The notes beneath the pieces are model-generated. The model saw nothing but the letters and a program-made list of their open reading frames with translations. It was not told the origin of the DNA and ran no database searches. From assembly GCA_009760885.1 (NCBI GenBank), contig CM019701.1, forward strand, positions 39,921,515 through 39,985,514: DNA of 64,000 bases, given 5' to 3'. Below, piece after piece: positions 10,475 through 20,882 of this stretch; position 1 is the first letter of the stretch, and each line of letters opens with the position of its first letter. Source of the DNA: Achatina immaculata (taxonomy: Eukaryota > Mollusca > Gastropoda > Stylommatophora > Achatinidae). A program made the position numbers and the translations under genes.

Positions 10475-10839
10475 AAACAATTTAAAGAACGGACGAGATC
10501 ACTGCACTAAAGTTGTACTCTAGACATAGTTTTTTTTATGATAGCAGTAACAGCTTTATTAATTAATGAAAACATGTTGCTGTATCTTCTCATCTTTCAT
10601 TAACATTTAACTAAAACGGCGAAACAAAGAGGGAAAAGAAGAGAAAAATCTAAACCAGAAATGAGAAAAGTGGAAGATTTTGACAAGTAAAGGGGAAGAA
10701 CACAGAGAAAACATGAAAGTTTGAGATGACTGTGGACCCCTGTCATAGAGAAAGAAGTACAGGGAGGACTGTATATACTTTATGTGTGGACATTGAGGGG
10801 GGGGGGGGATTCTAGGCGCTGTCAATCAGCAACTACACG

Positions 10840-11128
10840 TGACATGCTGACGTCAGGGGTTGTCAAACTATAGTTTGACCAGGACCCTGGCCCACTCTCC
10901 CTTGGTACCCACAGTAACAGGCCTAGGCTGGCTAATGGAGCAGGTTATCTGATAGTTCCCCCATGGTAGTGGAGCCTTTAAAAGAAGCTTTGCACACCCC
11001 CGGTATTTTAGCTGCAATCCAGGACTGAAAAAAAACAACTGTCTTGAACTGGCACCAAATCCGACACGACGCTGTGCCCCAACATCTTCACCACATCGTC
11101 TGTAAAGATTGGCAGCCCACAGTACTTC
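10840..11128. repeat. dispersed repeat X, copy 1
   Basis: Matches 19966-20300 and 61740-62010 through GACC(A)AGACCCTG, CAGTAACAGGCCTAG, CTGGCTAA, CCCCATGGT, TTGCACACC, TTTAGCTG and GGGACTGAAAAA. No long open frame is seen. It contains an 18-bp perfect palindrome (10862-10879) absent from the other copies. Unclassified; a SINE or LINE untranslated region is possible. Confidence 0.75.
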
Positions 11129-11358
11129 AGGAGGAAGAAGGAAGAAGAAGATGAAGGAAGAGGAAGAAAAAGAAGAGGAGGAAGAAGAAAAGAAAAAGGA
11201 AGAAGAGGAAGAAAAAAATGAAGGAGAAAGAAGAAGAAGAAGAAGAAAAAGAAGAAGAAAGAAGAGGAAGTTGAAGGAAGAAGAAGAAGAAGAAGCAGAA
11301 AAAGAAGACGAAGGAAGAGAAAGAAGAAGGAAGAAGAAAAAAGAAGAAGAAGAAGACG

Positions 11359-11389
<31 letters not shown>

Positions 11390-11395
11390 TAGAAT
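11129..11395 (+). repeat. GAA/GGA-rich microsatellite
   Basis: Nearly uninterrupted purine run of GAA, GGA and AAG triplets. It gives a 97-codon Glu/Lys/Arg-only open frame, which I treat as an artefact. It starts right at the end of repeat X. Confidence 0.95.
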
Positions 11396-11685
11396 AGACT
11401 GATTACATGAAACAGATCACGTGAATGAATTAGAACAGAAGTGAAAAGTAGAAATGGGAAGATACCAGAAAAGGAAACGGCAGACTGAGATAATGGAGGA
11501 GATGGAGAAATGGGCCGAGAGACAGGGATGAGGGTTTATGTAAAGCTATACTCGGAATTCGTGTGGTGCCAGAGTTCCCCAATGATGTATAAAGCGACTA
11601 TAAAAGACCAAGTGATGTCTATCATCAGAGTCAAATCAGCTAATGGCATTGACCTGGGAGTCTGTCTTACAGGTGGTATTCATGC

Positions 11686-11838
11686 CTCCTCCTCCTGCTC
11701 TTCTTCTTCTTCTTCTTTTCTTCTTCACCCCCTCTTCTTCTTCTTCTTCTTTTTCTTCTCTTCGTCTTCCTTCTCCTCATGCTTTTCTTTTTCTTCTCTT
11801 CGTCCTCCTCCTCTTCTTCTTCTTCGTTTTCTTCTCAC
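11686..11838 (+). repeat. TTC/CTC-rich microsatellite
   Basis: Nearly pure pyrimidine run, complementary in kind to the purine run at 11129-11395. Open frames of Ser, Leu or Phe runs here are artefacts. Confidence 0.95.
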
Positions 11839-11968
11839 CAGTGTGGGAAGAATGAAAGATGGAGTGATGAAGGGCAGAATGTAAGACGGGCCTGTGTGCT
11901 CAATTCTTTACCCTTGAAAAATAAAGATTATTCATTCATTCATTCATTCATTCATTCATTCATTCATT
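11838..11968 (+). mobile_element. LINE C-type 3' end with TTCA tail
   Basis: Same 3' end as at 7663-7768 (GAAGAATGAAAGATGGAG, GAAGGGCAGAATGTAAGAC, AATAAAGATTATTCATTCA), with ten or so TTCA tail units. It sits inside a TTC/CTC tract that resumes at 11969. Confidence 0.8.
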
Positions 11969-12201
11969 CTCTTCGTCCTCCTCCGCTTCTTCTTCGTCTT
12001 TTTTTCCTCTTCGTCTTCCTCCTCCTCCTGATTGAAATGATAATGAACTGTCTTAGAAGTAAAAACGTACGGAGTATGGAGGAGAACAATCTTGTGGCCC
12101 TACTATTAAACGTGAAAAGCTACAGTTTTTTAATTCAGTCATTATCTACATGTTGTTTTATTTTACTCAAAACTAAGACAAAACTGAAGATCTCTCTTCT
12201 A

Positions 12202-13455
12202 CAAGGGTTGATTGATAAATTCTCGGCTTAAGGTACAAATACTTGAAACGCACAGTTGATATTAGGTGCATTTGTAGATCGGGCTAATGTGGGATTAAGC
12301 ATAAAGTTTCAAGAAGTTAACTGCAACCAATTGTTTTTACAGGCTACTGAACTGGTAAGGGGTGGCAAAAATTGAGAAAATTTCTCATCGAGCAGTCATT
12401 CGCTACCTCTTCATCAAGGGCTTATCATCGAAGGAGATCCATGAGTAGAGACTCTAGGTGAGAGTGTCCCTTCTTACAGCACAGTGAAGAAACGGGCAGC
12501 TCATTTCAAACATGAAAGGGAAAGTCTGGAAGATGATCCCCGTCCAGGAAGACCAAGAAATGAAACAACCGGCAGAAACCGTGACATGATAATGGAGGAT
12601 CGATGACTAACTGAGCGGTACATTGCTATTGAGTTGGACATCTCCCAGGAACGTGTTCATGCCATTATTCACAATGATCTTCAAATGACACATGTCTCTG
12701 CTCGATGGGTCCCGAAACTTCTTGGAGCTGATCACAAACGACATCGTCTCAACATGTCAGGAGACAATACTGGCCATTTTTCTGCAGATCCTGAAAAGTT
12801 TCTTCAGAAATATGTGACTATGGATGAGACTTGCATTCATCATTTTCAATCAGAATCCAAAGAACAGTCAAAGCAGTGGAAGCATCATAGATCCCCACCT
12901 CCAAAGAAAGCAAGGGTGGTTCTGTATGCAGGCAAAGTGATGGCTTCCATCTTTTGGGAGTCAGGTGTGTTATTGGTAGGCTATCTTCAAAAGAACAGAA
13001 CTGTAACAGGGGCATACTACGGTAATCATATGAAGCAACTGCGGGACAAACTGAAGGAAAAGCGTCGAGGGAAAATGACGAGTCATCTTTCAGCAAGACA
13101 ATGTTCTAGTTCACAGGTCGACGGTGGCAGTGGCTGCCATTCATGAATGTGGCTTCCAGCTTCTTGAACATCCTCCTTATTCCCCAGATTTGGGCCCTTT
13201 CGGACTATTACCTGTTTACCAAACTCAAAAAGGAATTCGGTGGTAATTTCCTTCAGATTCTGATGTCATTCATGCTGTAGGCCACTTTCTACTGGCACAA
13301 GATGCTGACTTTTACAAAGAAAGGATCCTTATGCTCCAGGATCGTTGGACTATTTGCATCAACTTACAAGAGGACTATGTTGAGAAATAAGCAAACAAAG
13401 TTGTCCACAAATAATCTGTTGAACCTTAGGCCGAGAACTTATCAGTCACCCCTCG
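12202..13455 (+). mobile_element. mariner transposon, SETMAR/Hsmar-like
   Basis: A 1254-bp element. The left end CAAGGGTTGATTGATAAATT and the complement of the right end CGAGGGGTGACTGATAAGTT agree at 27 of 32 positions when extended to CTCGG(C/T)(C/T)TAAGG. The element is bordered by TA at 12200-12201 and 13456-13457. Length, termini, target and the transposase inside all agree with a full-length but dead mariner. Confidence 0.93.
12364..13390 (+). pseudogene. mariner transposase, inactivated
   Basis: Encodes a transposase that would cut and rejoin DNA at the terminal repeats. Readable pieces in order: helix-turn-helix region (AVIRYLFIKGLSSKEIHE), ISQERVHAIIHNDLQM, WVPKLLG, first catalytic Asp in VTMDETCIHHF, SPPPKKA, then second Asp in FQQDN, PPYSPDL, and the third Asp in SDYYLFTKLKK. 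The D34D spacing is that of mariner. There are stops near 12447-12610, frameshifts near 13080, and an extra base near 13197 just before the third Asp. The 170-codon frame at 12634 covers only the middle. The end is read as DYVEK, stop at 13388. Confidence 0.92.
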
Positions 13456-13524
13456 TACTTCAACATAACAAACCAAATGAATCGGCTCGACGACATCAAC
13501 AAACTTAACTCATAATGATAAAAG

Positions 13525-13766
13525 ATAAAAGATAAAATCTCTGTTTCCATAAAGGCATATTGTGGATACGTTTTTAGACCCGTGTTTCCAAAACCTTGGG
13601 GACCTGAAACTCTGATGTGGTCATAATCACGCCTGACCCTCAAATATCGTCCCAGATTTCTCGGGTACCCGTTTTTTAGAGGCTAGGTCGACCCCGCGGC
13701 CTTTTTTGGTGGGTTGGTACCAGAAAAATATCTCCATTTCTGGGACTTGAACCCAGCACCACTGCG
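13525..13766 (-). mobile_element. SINE2, minus strand, with target-site duplication
   Basis: The 13-bp duplication ATAATGATAAAAG (13512-13524 and 13767-13779) fixes the ends. On the minus strand it starts with GTGCTGGGTTCAAGTCCCAG (B box), then TTTTTCTGGTACC, GGCCGCGGGGTCGACCTAGCC (core), GGTGTGATTATGACC-like body and an ATCTTTTATC-type tail. The A box is missing, so it is truncated by about 40 bp at its 5' end. Confidence 0.92.
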
Positions 13767-13812
13767 ATAATGATAAAAGTGATACGTAATTTACATTTAG
13801 TAATGTAACAGT

Positions 13813-15688
13813 TGTAAAAGTCTTGACAAAAGAAACACACAAAGAACTAGACAATAAAGTAAAAAGTTCAGCTAAAAGAGACAAAAGAGAATGTATGGAC
13901 AATATGGCAAAAGAAGCAGAAAATGCAGCAAAAACAGGAGACAGCAAAACTCTATATAGCATAAAGAAGAAGCCGACAGGTGCTATTACCTCCAAAGAAA
14001 GACCAGTCTTTAGCAAAACAGGTAAACTATTACCATCAAATAAAGACCAAAAGCAAAGATGGGACGAACACTTCCAAGAAATATTTAATCGACCACCCCC
14101 AAATGAATTAATAAATCTTGAAACTGATTTACTAGTCCCACAACTAAATGTCACCAAAGATGAAGTTACACTGAATGAAACTGAAACATCAGCGAATCTA
14201 GTGGCTAACAACAAAGTTGCAGGTGAAGATGAAATAATAGTCGAAATGTTAAAAGCTATTAACAGTGACATGAGCCAGCTACAAAGAATATTTAATAACT
14301 CTTGGAAAGAAGAAAAAGTCGGATCTAAACGGAAAAAGGGAATCATTGTTAAAATACCCCAAAAAGGCAACCTCAGTGACTGCAATAACTGGAGAGGTGT
14401 AACTTTACTATCAGTTATGTCAAAGATGCTTTGTAAAGTGATTCTGAATAGAATTAAGGATGTAGTGGATACTGCAATGAGAGAAGAACAGGCAGGATTT
14501 CGAAAAGGGAGAAGCTGTTTAGACCAGATCTTTACTCTAAGAATAATACTTGAAGAACATATTGAAAAACAGAAACCATTAATACTGAACTTCATAGACT
14601 TTAAAAGGCATTTGATAGCATACACTGAGATTCACTGTGGAGAATTTAAGACTATATGGAATACCATCTAAAATTGTCAATATCATTAGAGATTTCTACA
14701 ATTGATATGTTTGTGCAGTCAAAATAGAAGAAGGAATGAACGAATAGTTTCTGACTGAAACAGGCGTGAAACGAGGATGTATATTATCTCCTTTGCTTTT
14801 TGGATTGCCATAGACTTTATAATGAAAAGATGCTGTACAGGTAAAACCAGCACTGATTGTGTACATGGGACTCAAATAGGAGGTCTTGATTTTGCAGATG
14901 AAATAACTCTTATCAGTGACAATGTGAAATCGATGCAGGAAAAAACAGATTCCCTGTCTTCTTTGGCTAGCAAAATAGGTATTGAAATTAACAAAGACAA
15001 AACAAAAATAATGAAACTTCTCGTTTATCAAGAAGGAGAAATATACGTAGAAGGAACAGCTGTTGATGAAGTAAACCAATCTGCATACCTTGGCAGCTAC
15101 ATAGACCAGGATGGTGACACTAGGAAGGAAGTTAGAATTAGAATTGCAAAAGCAGCATTGTCCTTCAAAAATCTTGAGAACATATGGAATGCAAAACTTA
15201 TAAGCACACAAACCAGTTTAAGATTATTCAATTCAAATGTAATATCCACTCTCATTTATGCATGCGAAAGCTGGAAATCAACTAAAGAAACAGACAAGGA
15301 ATTAGACTCTTTTGAAAATAAAAGCCTAAGGAAAATACGTGTTATAAAGTGGAACGAAATTATGAAGAACACAGAGATAAGATAGATGAGCAAACAACAA
15401 CCTGCCTCATGGGTGATCAGAAAAAGAAGATGGACATATGTAGGCCATGTGATGAGAAGAAATAATTAGAGAATACAAAAACAAGCTATCAAGTGGAGCA
15501 CAACAGGCCGAAGAAAAATAGGTCGACCACGTGAAATTCTAAAGAGGACAGTGTGAAGAGAAGCCAGTTTAGTGGGCATAACATCCCTTGATGAAGTTGA
15601 AAGACACGCCGAGAACAGGAAAACTTGGCAAACAACTATGCGAGCCCTATGTGACGTTTAACGGCACGAGAAGGATATAAGGTGTAAG
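13813..15688 (+). mobile_element. LINE A, 5'-truncated, diverged
   Basis: Flanked by an exact 11-bp target-site duplication AATGTAACAGT (13802-13812 and 15689-15699). Reading frames at 13823-14671 and 14777-15385 give the linker (KVKSSAKRDKRE), fingers (GIIVKIPQKGNLSDCNNWRG), QAGFRKGRSCLDQIF, FIDFK and, after a frame break, LDFADEITLIS. The catalytic FADD is changed to FADE. KIGIEINKDKTKIM and a C-terminal RRWTYVGHVMRR follow. Several stops are present after 15385. This is among the oldest family A copies here. Confidence 0.93.
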
Positions 15689-15756
15689 AATGTAACAGTA
15701 TCATTATAACAAGTAAATTAGATTCTACTGGTCACGTGCTTCATGTGTTAAACTTA

Positions 15757-16122
15757 TTTACCATCAGCTTTAGCTATCGTCACGTTCGAAGCACCGGGGC
15801 TTGTTTCGGTGCTGTTTTGGCTGCCTGCAGCATCATCCGTCGTTTCTGTTGCGGTGGGTGGAGCATCATCCGTCGTTTCTGTTGCGGTGGGTGGAGCTGT
15901 TTGACCTGGAGATTGAACTGTGGCAACTACTGCATTGTTTGCAGGATCAGAGGGAGGTAGTGAAGAAGCACCTGTTGCGTCTGGAGCTATGCCTGAAGAT
16001 GCTGAACTATCAACAGAAGATGGTGAAGATGGTGATGGTGATGGAGGTGCTGATGATGTCGCCAGTACCTTTGTTGGTGAGTTTGATTCTGATGCACCAA
16101 CAGTAGTAGAATCTGTGGAGTT
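15757..16122 (-). CDS. candidate exon: Ser/Thr/Pro/Ala-rich (mucin-like) 122-codon open frame
   Basis: On the minus strand a frame is open for 122 codons between TGA (16123-16125) and TAA (15754-15756), without any Met, so it could only be an internal exon. Ser, Thr, Pro, Ala and Asp make up most of it, like an O-glycosylated linker. It holds an exact 33-bp tandem duplication (15829-15894), in frame, giving APPTATETTDD twice. A possible splice donor GATG|GTAAAT lies at its end (15761-15762 on the plus strand) and a possible acceptor CTCCACAG near 16112. No domain is recognised. The plus strand is also partly open here (70 codons from 15920), so the coding strand is not certain. Confidence 0.35.
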
Positions 16123-16613
16123 TCACAAATAACTTATTTATACTGTTTCACATCTGGACACGACAAAATACAATGCAGTGCTGCCAGTTACGAAGGGATG
16201 AAACCTGATATCTTTTATCTGACAAAAGGTAGCAAGATAAAAACTGCTCTTTATTGTTATCCTTGTAATTTATTTTTTCTTATATGCAAGACTTCTTCAG
16301 AAGTTTTTATCATCAGATATTTTTTTCATCTTTCCGGAGAGAAGATTCAGTATCACAAGCAAACTATTATTTACTCTATTTAGGCTAAAATAGTTCTTTC
16401 ACATTTCACATTATTTAGTGTGCTAAGTTAGTTTTTATATTTAACTTTCACAGATCAGTCATAATGCAATAAAATTTGAAAACTTTGCATAACATAGTAA
16501 AGACAAAACTTACCACCTACCCACCCCCATCTTACACATACGTTAGGCTGACTTTTTAGGCTGACTTTTTAAATATATATATATATACAGCCTCTTTAAA
16601 CCGAAATCCGGAT

Positions 16614-16682
16614 AATATACATATATGCATATGCAGGAAACTCTCTACCGTAGAGTTTCCTGCATATGCATATATATATATT
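16614..16682. other. 69-nt hairpin, 29-bp arms
   Basis: Arms 16614-16642 and 16654-16682 pair at 28 of 29 positions, with the core GCATATGCAGGAAACT in the left arm. The 11-nt loop CTCTACCGTAG can itself pair CTAC with GTAG. It is flanked by direct copies of TTAAACCGAAAT (near 16597 and 16726). Confidence 0.85.
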
Positions 16683-16800
16683 ATATATATATATGTATAT
16701 ATATATGTATTATAGGCAAACTCATTAAACCGAAATGCCTATTTTAGGTAACTATAAATTGTCCTAGGAAATACCGAAAAAAAAGTCACGGGGCATAACG

Positions 16801-16828
16801 AACTACAACCATGACGATGGTTATAGTG

Positions 16829-16884
<56 letters not shown>

Positions 16885-16891
16885 GGTGGTA
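16801..16891 (+). repeat. GAT then GGT microsatellite
   Basis: Runs of GAT interrupted by GGT, ending in seven GGT units. Confidence 0.9.
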
Positions 16892-17189
16892 TAAAATAAA
16901 CGCAATCAAAGATAGTTTAACATAAAAAACAACTTACCAGCAAACGCCGTATGAAAACACGCTGGAGGAGAAAAAAAAACAAGTCATAAACGAGTGAATA
17001 TTTTAATAAATATTTCTGTTAGGTTTCATGAATTCATTTAAAAATAGAAATATATCAAAATGTTGCCCAAATATACAGAGGAGAGAGAAAAAAGAAAAGG
17101 GTAAAAGAGCAATATATAACAAAAGTTTATTGGTGATGACAAGGTAAACTAATTGGGAGAAAAATAAAAATACGAATAATTCCAAAAAC

Positions 17190-17275
17190 AAAGGATGACT
17201 GGAGAGCCTTTATCCGTGGCCTATGCTCTCAAGGGAGTGAAAGGCGATGATGATGATGATGATGATGATGTCGTA
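17190..17275 (+). mobile_element. LINE C-terminus with GAT tail, very short copy
   Basis: Encodes KDDWRAFIRGLCSQGSERR, stop, and then a GAT tail of eight units. The W-R-x-x-(I/V)-x-x-L-C pattern followed by stop and a triplet tail is the standard end of LINE proteins of this type. Only about 20 codons are kept. Confidence 0.65.
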
Positions 17276-17644
17276 TTTACGGGAAAGTTTTTAAAAAATG
17301 GAAACAGATACGAAATAAACCAAAATAATAACAGTAAGAAGAAGAAAAAGAGGTGAGAATATAATATTTACAGGAAGTAGGAAGGCAGATGGGAAAAACA
17401 AGGGTTTTAAACAATAAGAAGAATAGGTGCAAAAGGACAAGAAAAAAAAACATGACGATAAAAGAAAACGAAAAAAAGGAGAAATATTAAGTGCAGTCTG
17501 GCCAAAGCGTATTTTCAGTTGTAAACAGGTAGTGAAGAGATTTGAAACGGGTAATATATATGAGCTAGCATGTCCATTGACACGCAGACAGACACATGGA
17601 CAGATTAATCGATAAAAAAAACGAACGATCGTTAATTTCGATCT

Positions 17645-17907
<263 letters not shown>

Positions 17908-18316
17908 ACCTGCAAGTAAACAGATCTTTATGAGATGATTCATTCTGCCAAAAGAAAAGAAAATCGCACAGTTAATCAAAAGTTTATCTCAAACATTCTT
18001 CTTTCTGTCATCAGTCATGGGTAAACGATCGTTAAAAACTTAGCTAAGATCTTACCAACTTCATAATGGAGTGCTCGTAGCATGTAACAGGGTTTCTCAG
18101 CTCGGGCTTCCTGGAACCCTAGGGTTTCCGCGACGGATCTGCAGGGGTTCCTCAAGAGATCGTCACTGAGAAACCCCTTCTAGCTTCTGTTCTCGGAACA
18201 TGATATCATGTTTGTTCAAGACGCGTTGGTTTAAAAATAAAAGTCATTTTTAGTTCCACACAAGGGAAATAACAACTCTTGTACATGCCATAAACCACAA
18301 TCTATACCTGGGTTTG

Positions 18317-18527
18317 TATCTTATATCTTATCTCATATCCTTCCGTGCCGCTAAACGTCACATAGGGCTCGCAAAGTAGTTTGCCAATTTTTCCTGTCTT
18401 CGGCGAGTCTTTCAACCTCATCAAAGGATTTTATGCCTGTTAATTTGGCCTCTCGTAATAATGTCCTCTTCAGAGTTTCACGCCGTCTGCCTCTTTTTCG
18501 TTGGCCTTGATAGTTTGTTTTGGGATA
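18317..18527 (-). mobile_element. LINE A, 5'-truncated 3' end
   Basis: Minus-strand family A 3' end (TATAAG tail, GGCACGGAAGG, GACGTTTAGCGGC) followed by about 55 codons of the C-terminus. A short internal deletion lies near 18505. Confidence 0.88.
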
Positions 18528-19002
18528 AAACGTTTTGTATACTATACGTTTATTATTCTTTTCGGCAGCGGGAGCCTTTACTGGATAAAATAATATTTTT
18601 TAAAATTCCTAACTTTACCTACCTACACCAGTTCCTTTATAGTAATGGTATAGTTTATAGTGGGGAAAGGAATGGGGGGGGGGGGGGGGAGGGAAGAGTA
18701 TATAAAGGGAAAATTGAACGGTGATAATTTAATACAAGAGCTTCCCGAGATTTAATATAATATTCTAAGGGTTCATTGGAAGTAGAAAATTTGAGAAACA
18801 TTGACATATACAGTGAAACAGACCTTTTGTGTGCCAGTTTAAATAGTCTGGATCCGTTCTTCCAAGTAAATATTTTCTTCGAGAACATATAAAAGAACGT
18901 TTCCCTGGGCCGGATGTTTAATGGAGCTGATGTTTACACGCATGTTTGCTAAAATGGCTTTTACGAACTTGTAATTTGATTAATTTTGTCAAACAATCAT
19001 AT

Positions 19003-19255
19003 GCGTGCATGGCTGAGTGGTTAGACGCTTGGTCTACTAATCCTGTGGTACTGTAAAGTGCTCGGTTTCGTTTTGGTTACGCTCGATCAGAATTAGACTG
19101 ATCGCTTCACGCGGCAACAGATGTTGGGTATACAAGGGGGGCGTGTGTTGTCCAGCCGGTCAGTTGTTCTGTGTAGAGAGATACGGCTGGGGGTTCAAGT
19201 CCCAGCAGCTGTGATTTTTTTTTCTGGCACCACCACACCAAAAAGGCCACGGAGT
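19003..19255 (+). mobile_element. SINE2, plus strand, with separated promoter boxes
   Basis: An A-box-like head ATGGCTGAGTGGTTAGACGC starts at 19009 and a B box GGGGTTCAAGTCCCAGC at 19189, then GATTTTTTTTTCTGGCACC, AAAAAGGCCACGGAGTCAACC (the shared core, truncated). The 160-bp gap between the boxes is far longer than in a tRNA, so either something was inserted between them or two SINE pieces lie side by side. Confidence 0.6.
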
Positions 19256-19499
19256 CAACCTAGTGAATAAAATAACAAAGCTTACACAAAAACTCGCATC
19301 AACACAGCCATTTTGCATGTTGGTACTAAGGACGCGCTATGAGCATATTTTCATAGTCTTAACACATTCATTATAGTTATGGGGCAGTTTAAGGTAGAAA
19401 TGAAGAGGCAGCGTGGAAGAAGATGTAAGAGAATCTGCAATGGACACCTACCAGAAACAGAGATGAATCGAGACACCCTATTTATCTGCAGCAACTATA

Positions 19500-19775
19500 T
19501 TTATTATTTAAACGTGAACTTCCCAAAGACATAAGAATCAGGAAAACAAACAAAAAATACTTCGGTCATATCCAAAGACGTAATCATATACTGAAGTTCA
19601 TACTAGAAAGACAGGTAGGAAGGAAAAGGAGCGAGAGGTAGAGTGAGATGCAGATGGGAAGATGATACAGGAGAGTGTACAGGCTGGTCGCGTACCATCT
19701 AGACCAGGAAGAGAAGACGCTGGAGATTAATCATCGCCATCCTCTGCCCTGAAGAAGACACACGATGGTGACGAT
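19500..19775 (+). mobile_element. LINE reverse-transcriptase C-terminus, decayed
   Basis: Readable with frameshifts as KYFGHIQRRNHILK, ILERQVGRKRSERGR and ECTGWS, ending in EEDT and a GATGACGATG-like end. This is the pattern of the B/D type C-terminal tail, but clearly a different family. No target-site duplication found. Confidence 0.55.
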
Positions 19776-19811
19776 GTCTGCAGTTATAAGCCTTGAATAT
19801 TTGAAGTTCTT

Positions 19812-19850
<39 letters not shown>

Positions 19851-19965
19851 CAGAGAGAAACATTGAAACATAGGTAGACAGAGAAGAACAGAGAGAAATG
19901 ACTTTTGAGCATTTTGCTATTTGCTCTAGTTCTTTCTTTTTATTCCCGGCGGTGAAGACGCCTGC

Positions 19966-20300
19966 CCGATGACGCAATCAGCCACCCGTAGCTGATATGC
20001 CAGCGTCAGGGATAGCCACCCGTAGCTGATATGCCAGCGTCAGGGATAGCGACCCGTAGCTGACCAAGACCCTGTCTCACCTCTTCGTGGTACCCCCAGT
20101 AACAGGCCTAGCCTGGCTAACGGGCCAGGGATCGCCGTAGTCCCCATGGTGGTGGAGTCTTCTAAAGAAGCATTGCACACCCCCTTCTTTTTTAGCTGTA
20201 CTCTGGGACTGAAAAAGTAGCCGCCATAACACACTCCCACGCCGATACGATTCTATGCTTCAACATCTCTACAGCATCGGCTGCAAAGAGCAACAGCTCG
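19966..20300. repeat. dispersed repeat X, copy 2, with internal 34-bp duplication
   Basis: Aligned with 10840-11128 and 61740-62010. Its left part carries CCACCCGTAGCTGATATGCC AGCGTCAGGGATAG-type units repeated two to three times (19980-20060), not repeated in the other copies. Confidence 0.75.
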
Positions 20301-20536
20301 CAATTATAGGGAGTTCGTACTGTCAGTTGATCTTTTTTTTCGACACCTTTTCTGTTCATGAAATGATTATTTCATCTGAACTAATCTTCTCACACTATAC
20401 TCCCTCACATTTCTTTTCAGTTTCTTTGTTCCGTGTGAACTTTCATTCGCCTTGTCATTGTCAAGAACACTGGGATCTGCCTGCTTCTGCTGGATGTGGA
20501 GCTTATAGAGCGGTTTGCATTGGAGCCTACTCTTAG

Positions 20537-20882
20537 TAACAGTAACACTCTTCCAGAGCGATATGATGGTAACAAAGTCACAAGTAACACTCTTGAAGAG
20601 CTATACGATCGTAACAAAGTCACAAGTAACATTGTTCAAGAGCCTTATGATCGTAACAAAGTCACAAATAACAATCTTCAGGAGCAATAGGATCGTAACA
20701 AAGTCACAAGTAACATTCTTCCAGAGCGATATTATCGTAACAAAGTCACAAGTAACACTCTTCAGGAGCAATATGATCCACAACAAAGTCACATTCAACA
20801 CTGTTTAAGAGCTATATGATCGTAACAAAGTCACAAGTAACACTCTTGAAGAGCGATATGATCGTAACAAAGTCACAAGGCA
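20537..20882. repeat. 42-bp minisatellite, about 8 units
   Basis: The unit is AGTAACACTCTTCAGGAGC then ATATGATCGTAACAAAGTCACA. As 42 is a multiple of three, frames on both strands stay open for 60-97 codons; these are artefacts. Confidence 0.93.

Noticed and set aside
11109..11402. 97-codon Glu/Lys/Arg frame
   Set aside because: Translation of a GAA/GGA microsatellite.
13627..14625. 332-codon minus-strand frame
   Set aside because: Antisense shadow of the LINE A reverse transcriptase. The same happens at 40286-41254, 45288-46484 and 49426-50322.
18085..18270. Possible hAT-like end (CAGGGTTTCTCAGC, GGAACCCTAGGG)
   Set aside because: It resembles known hAT-type termini, but no matching inverted end or 8-bp target duplication could be found.
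20496..20808. 14-residue repeat frames (DRNKVTSN)
   Set aside because: Product of the 42-bp array; open on both strands and without domain similarity.
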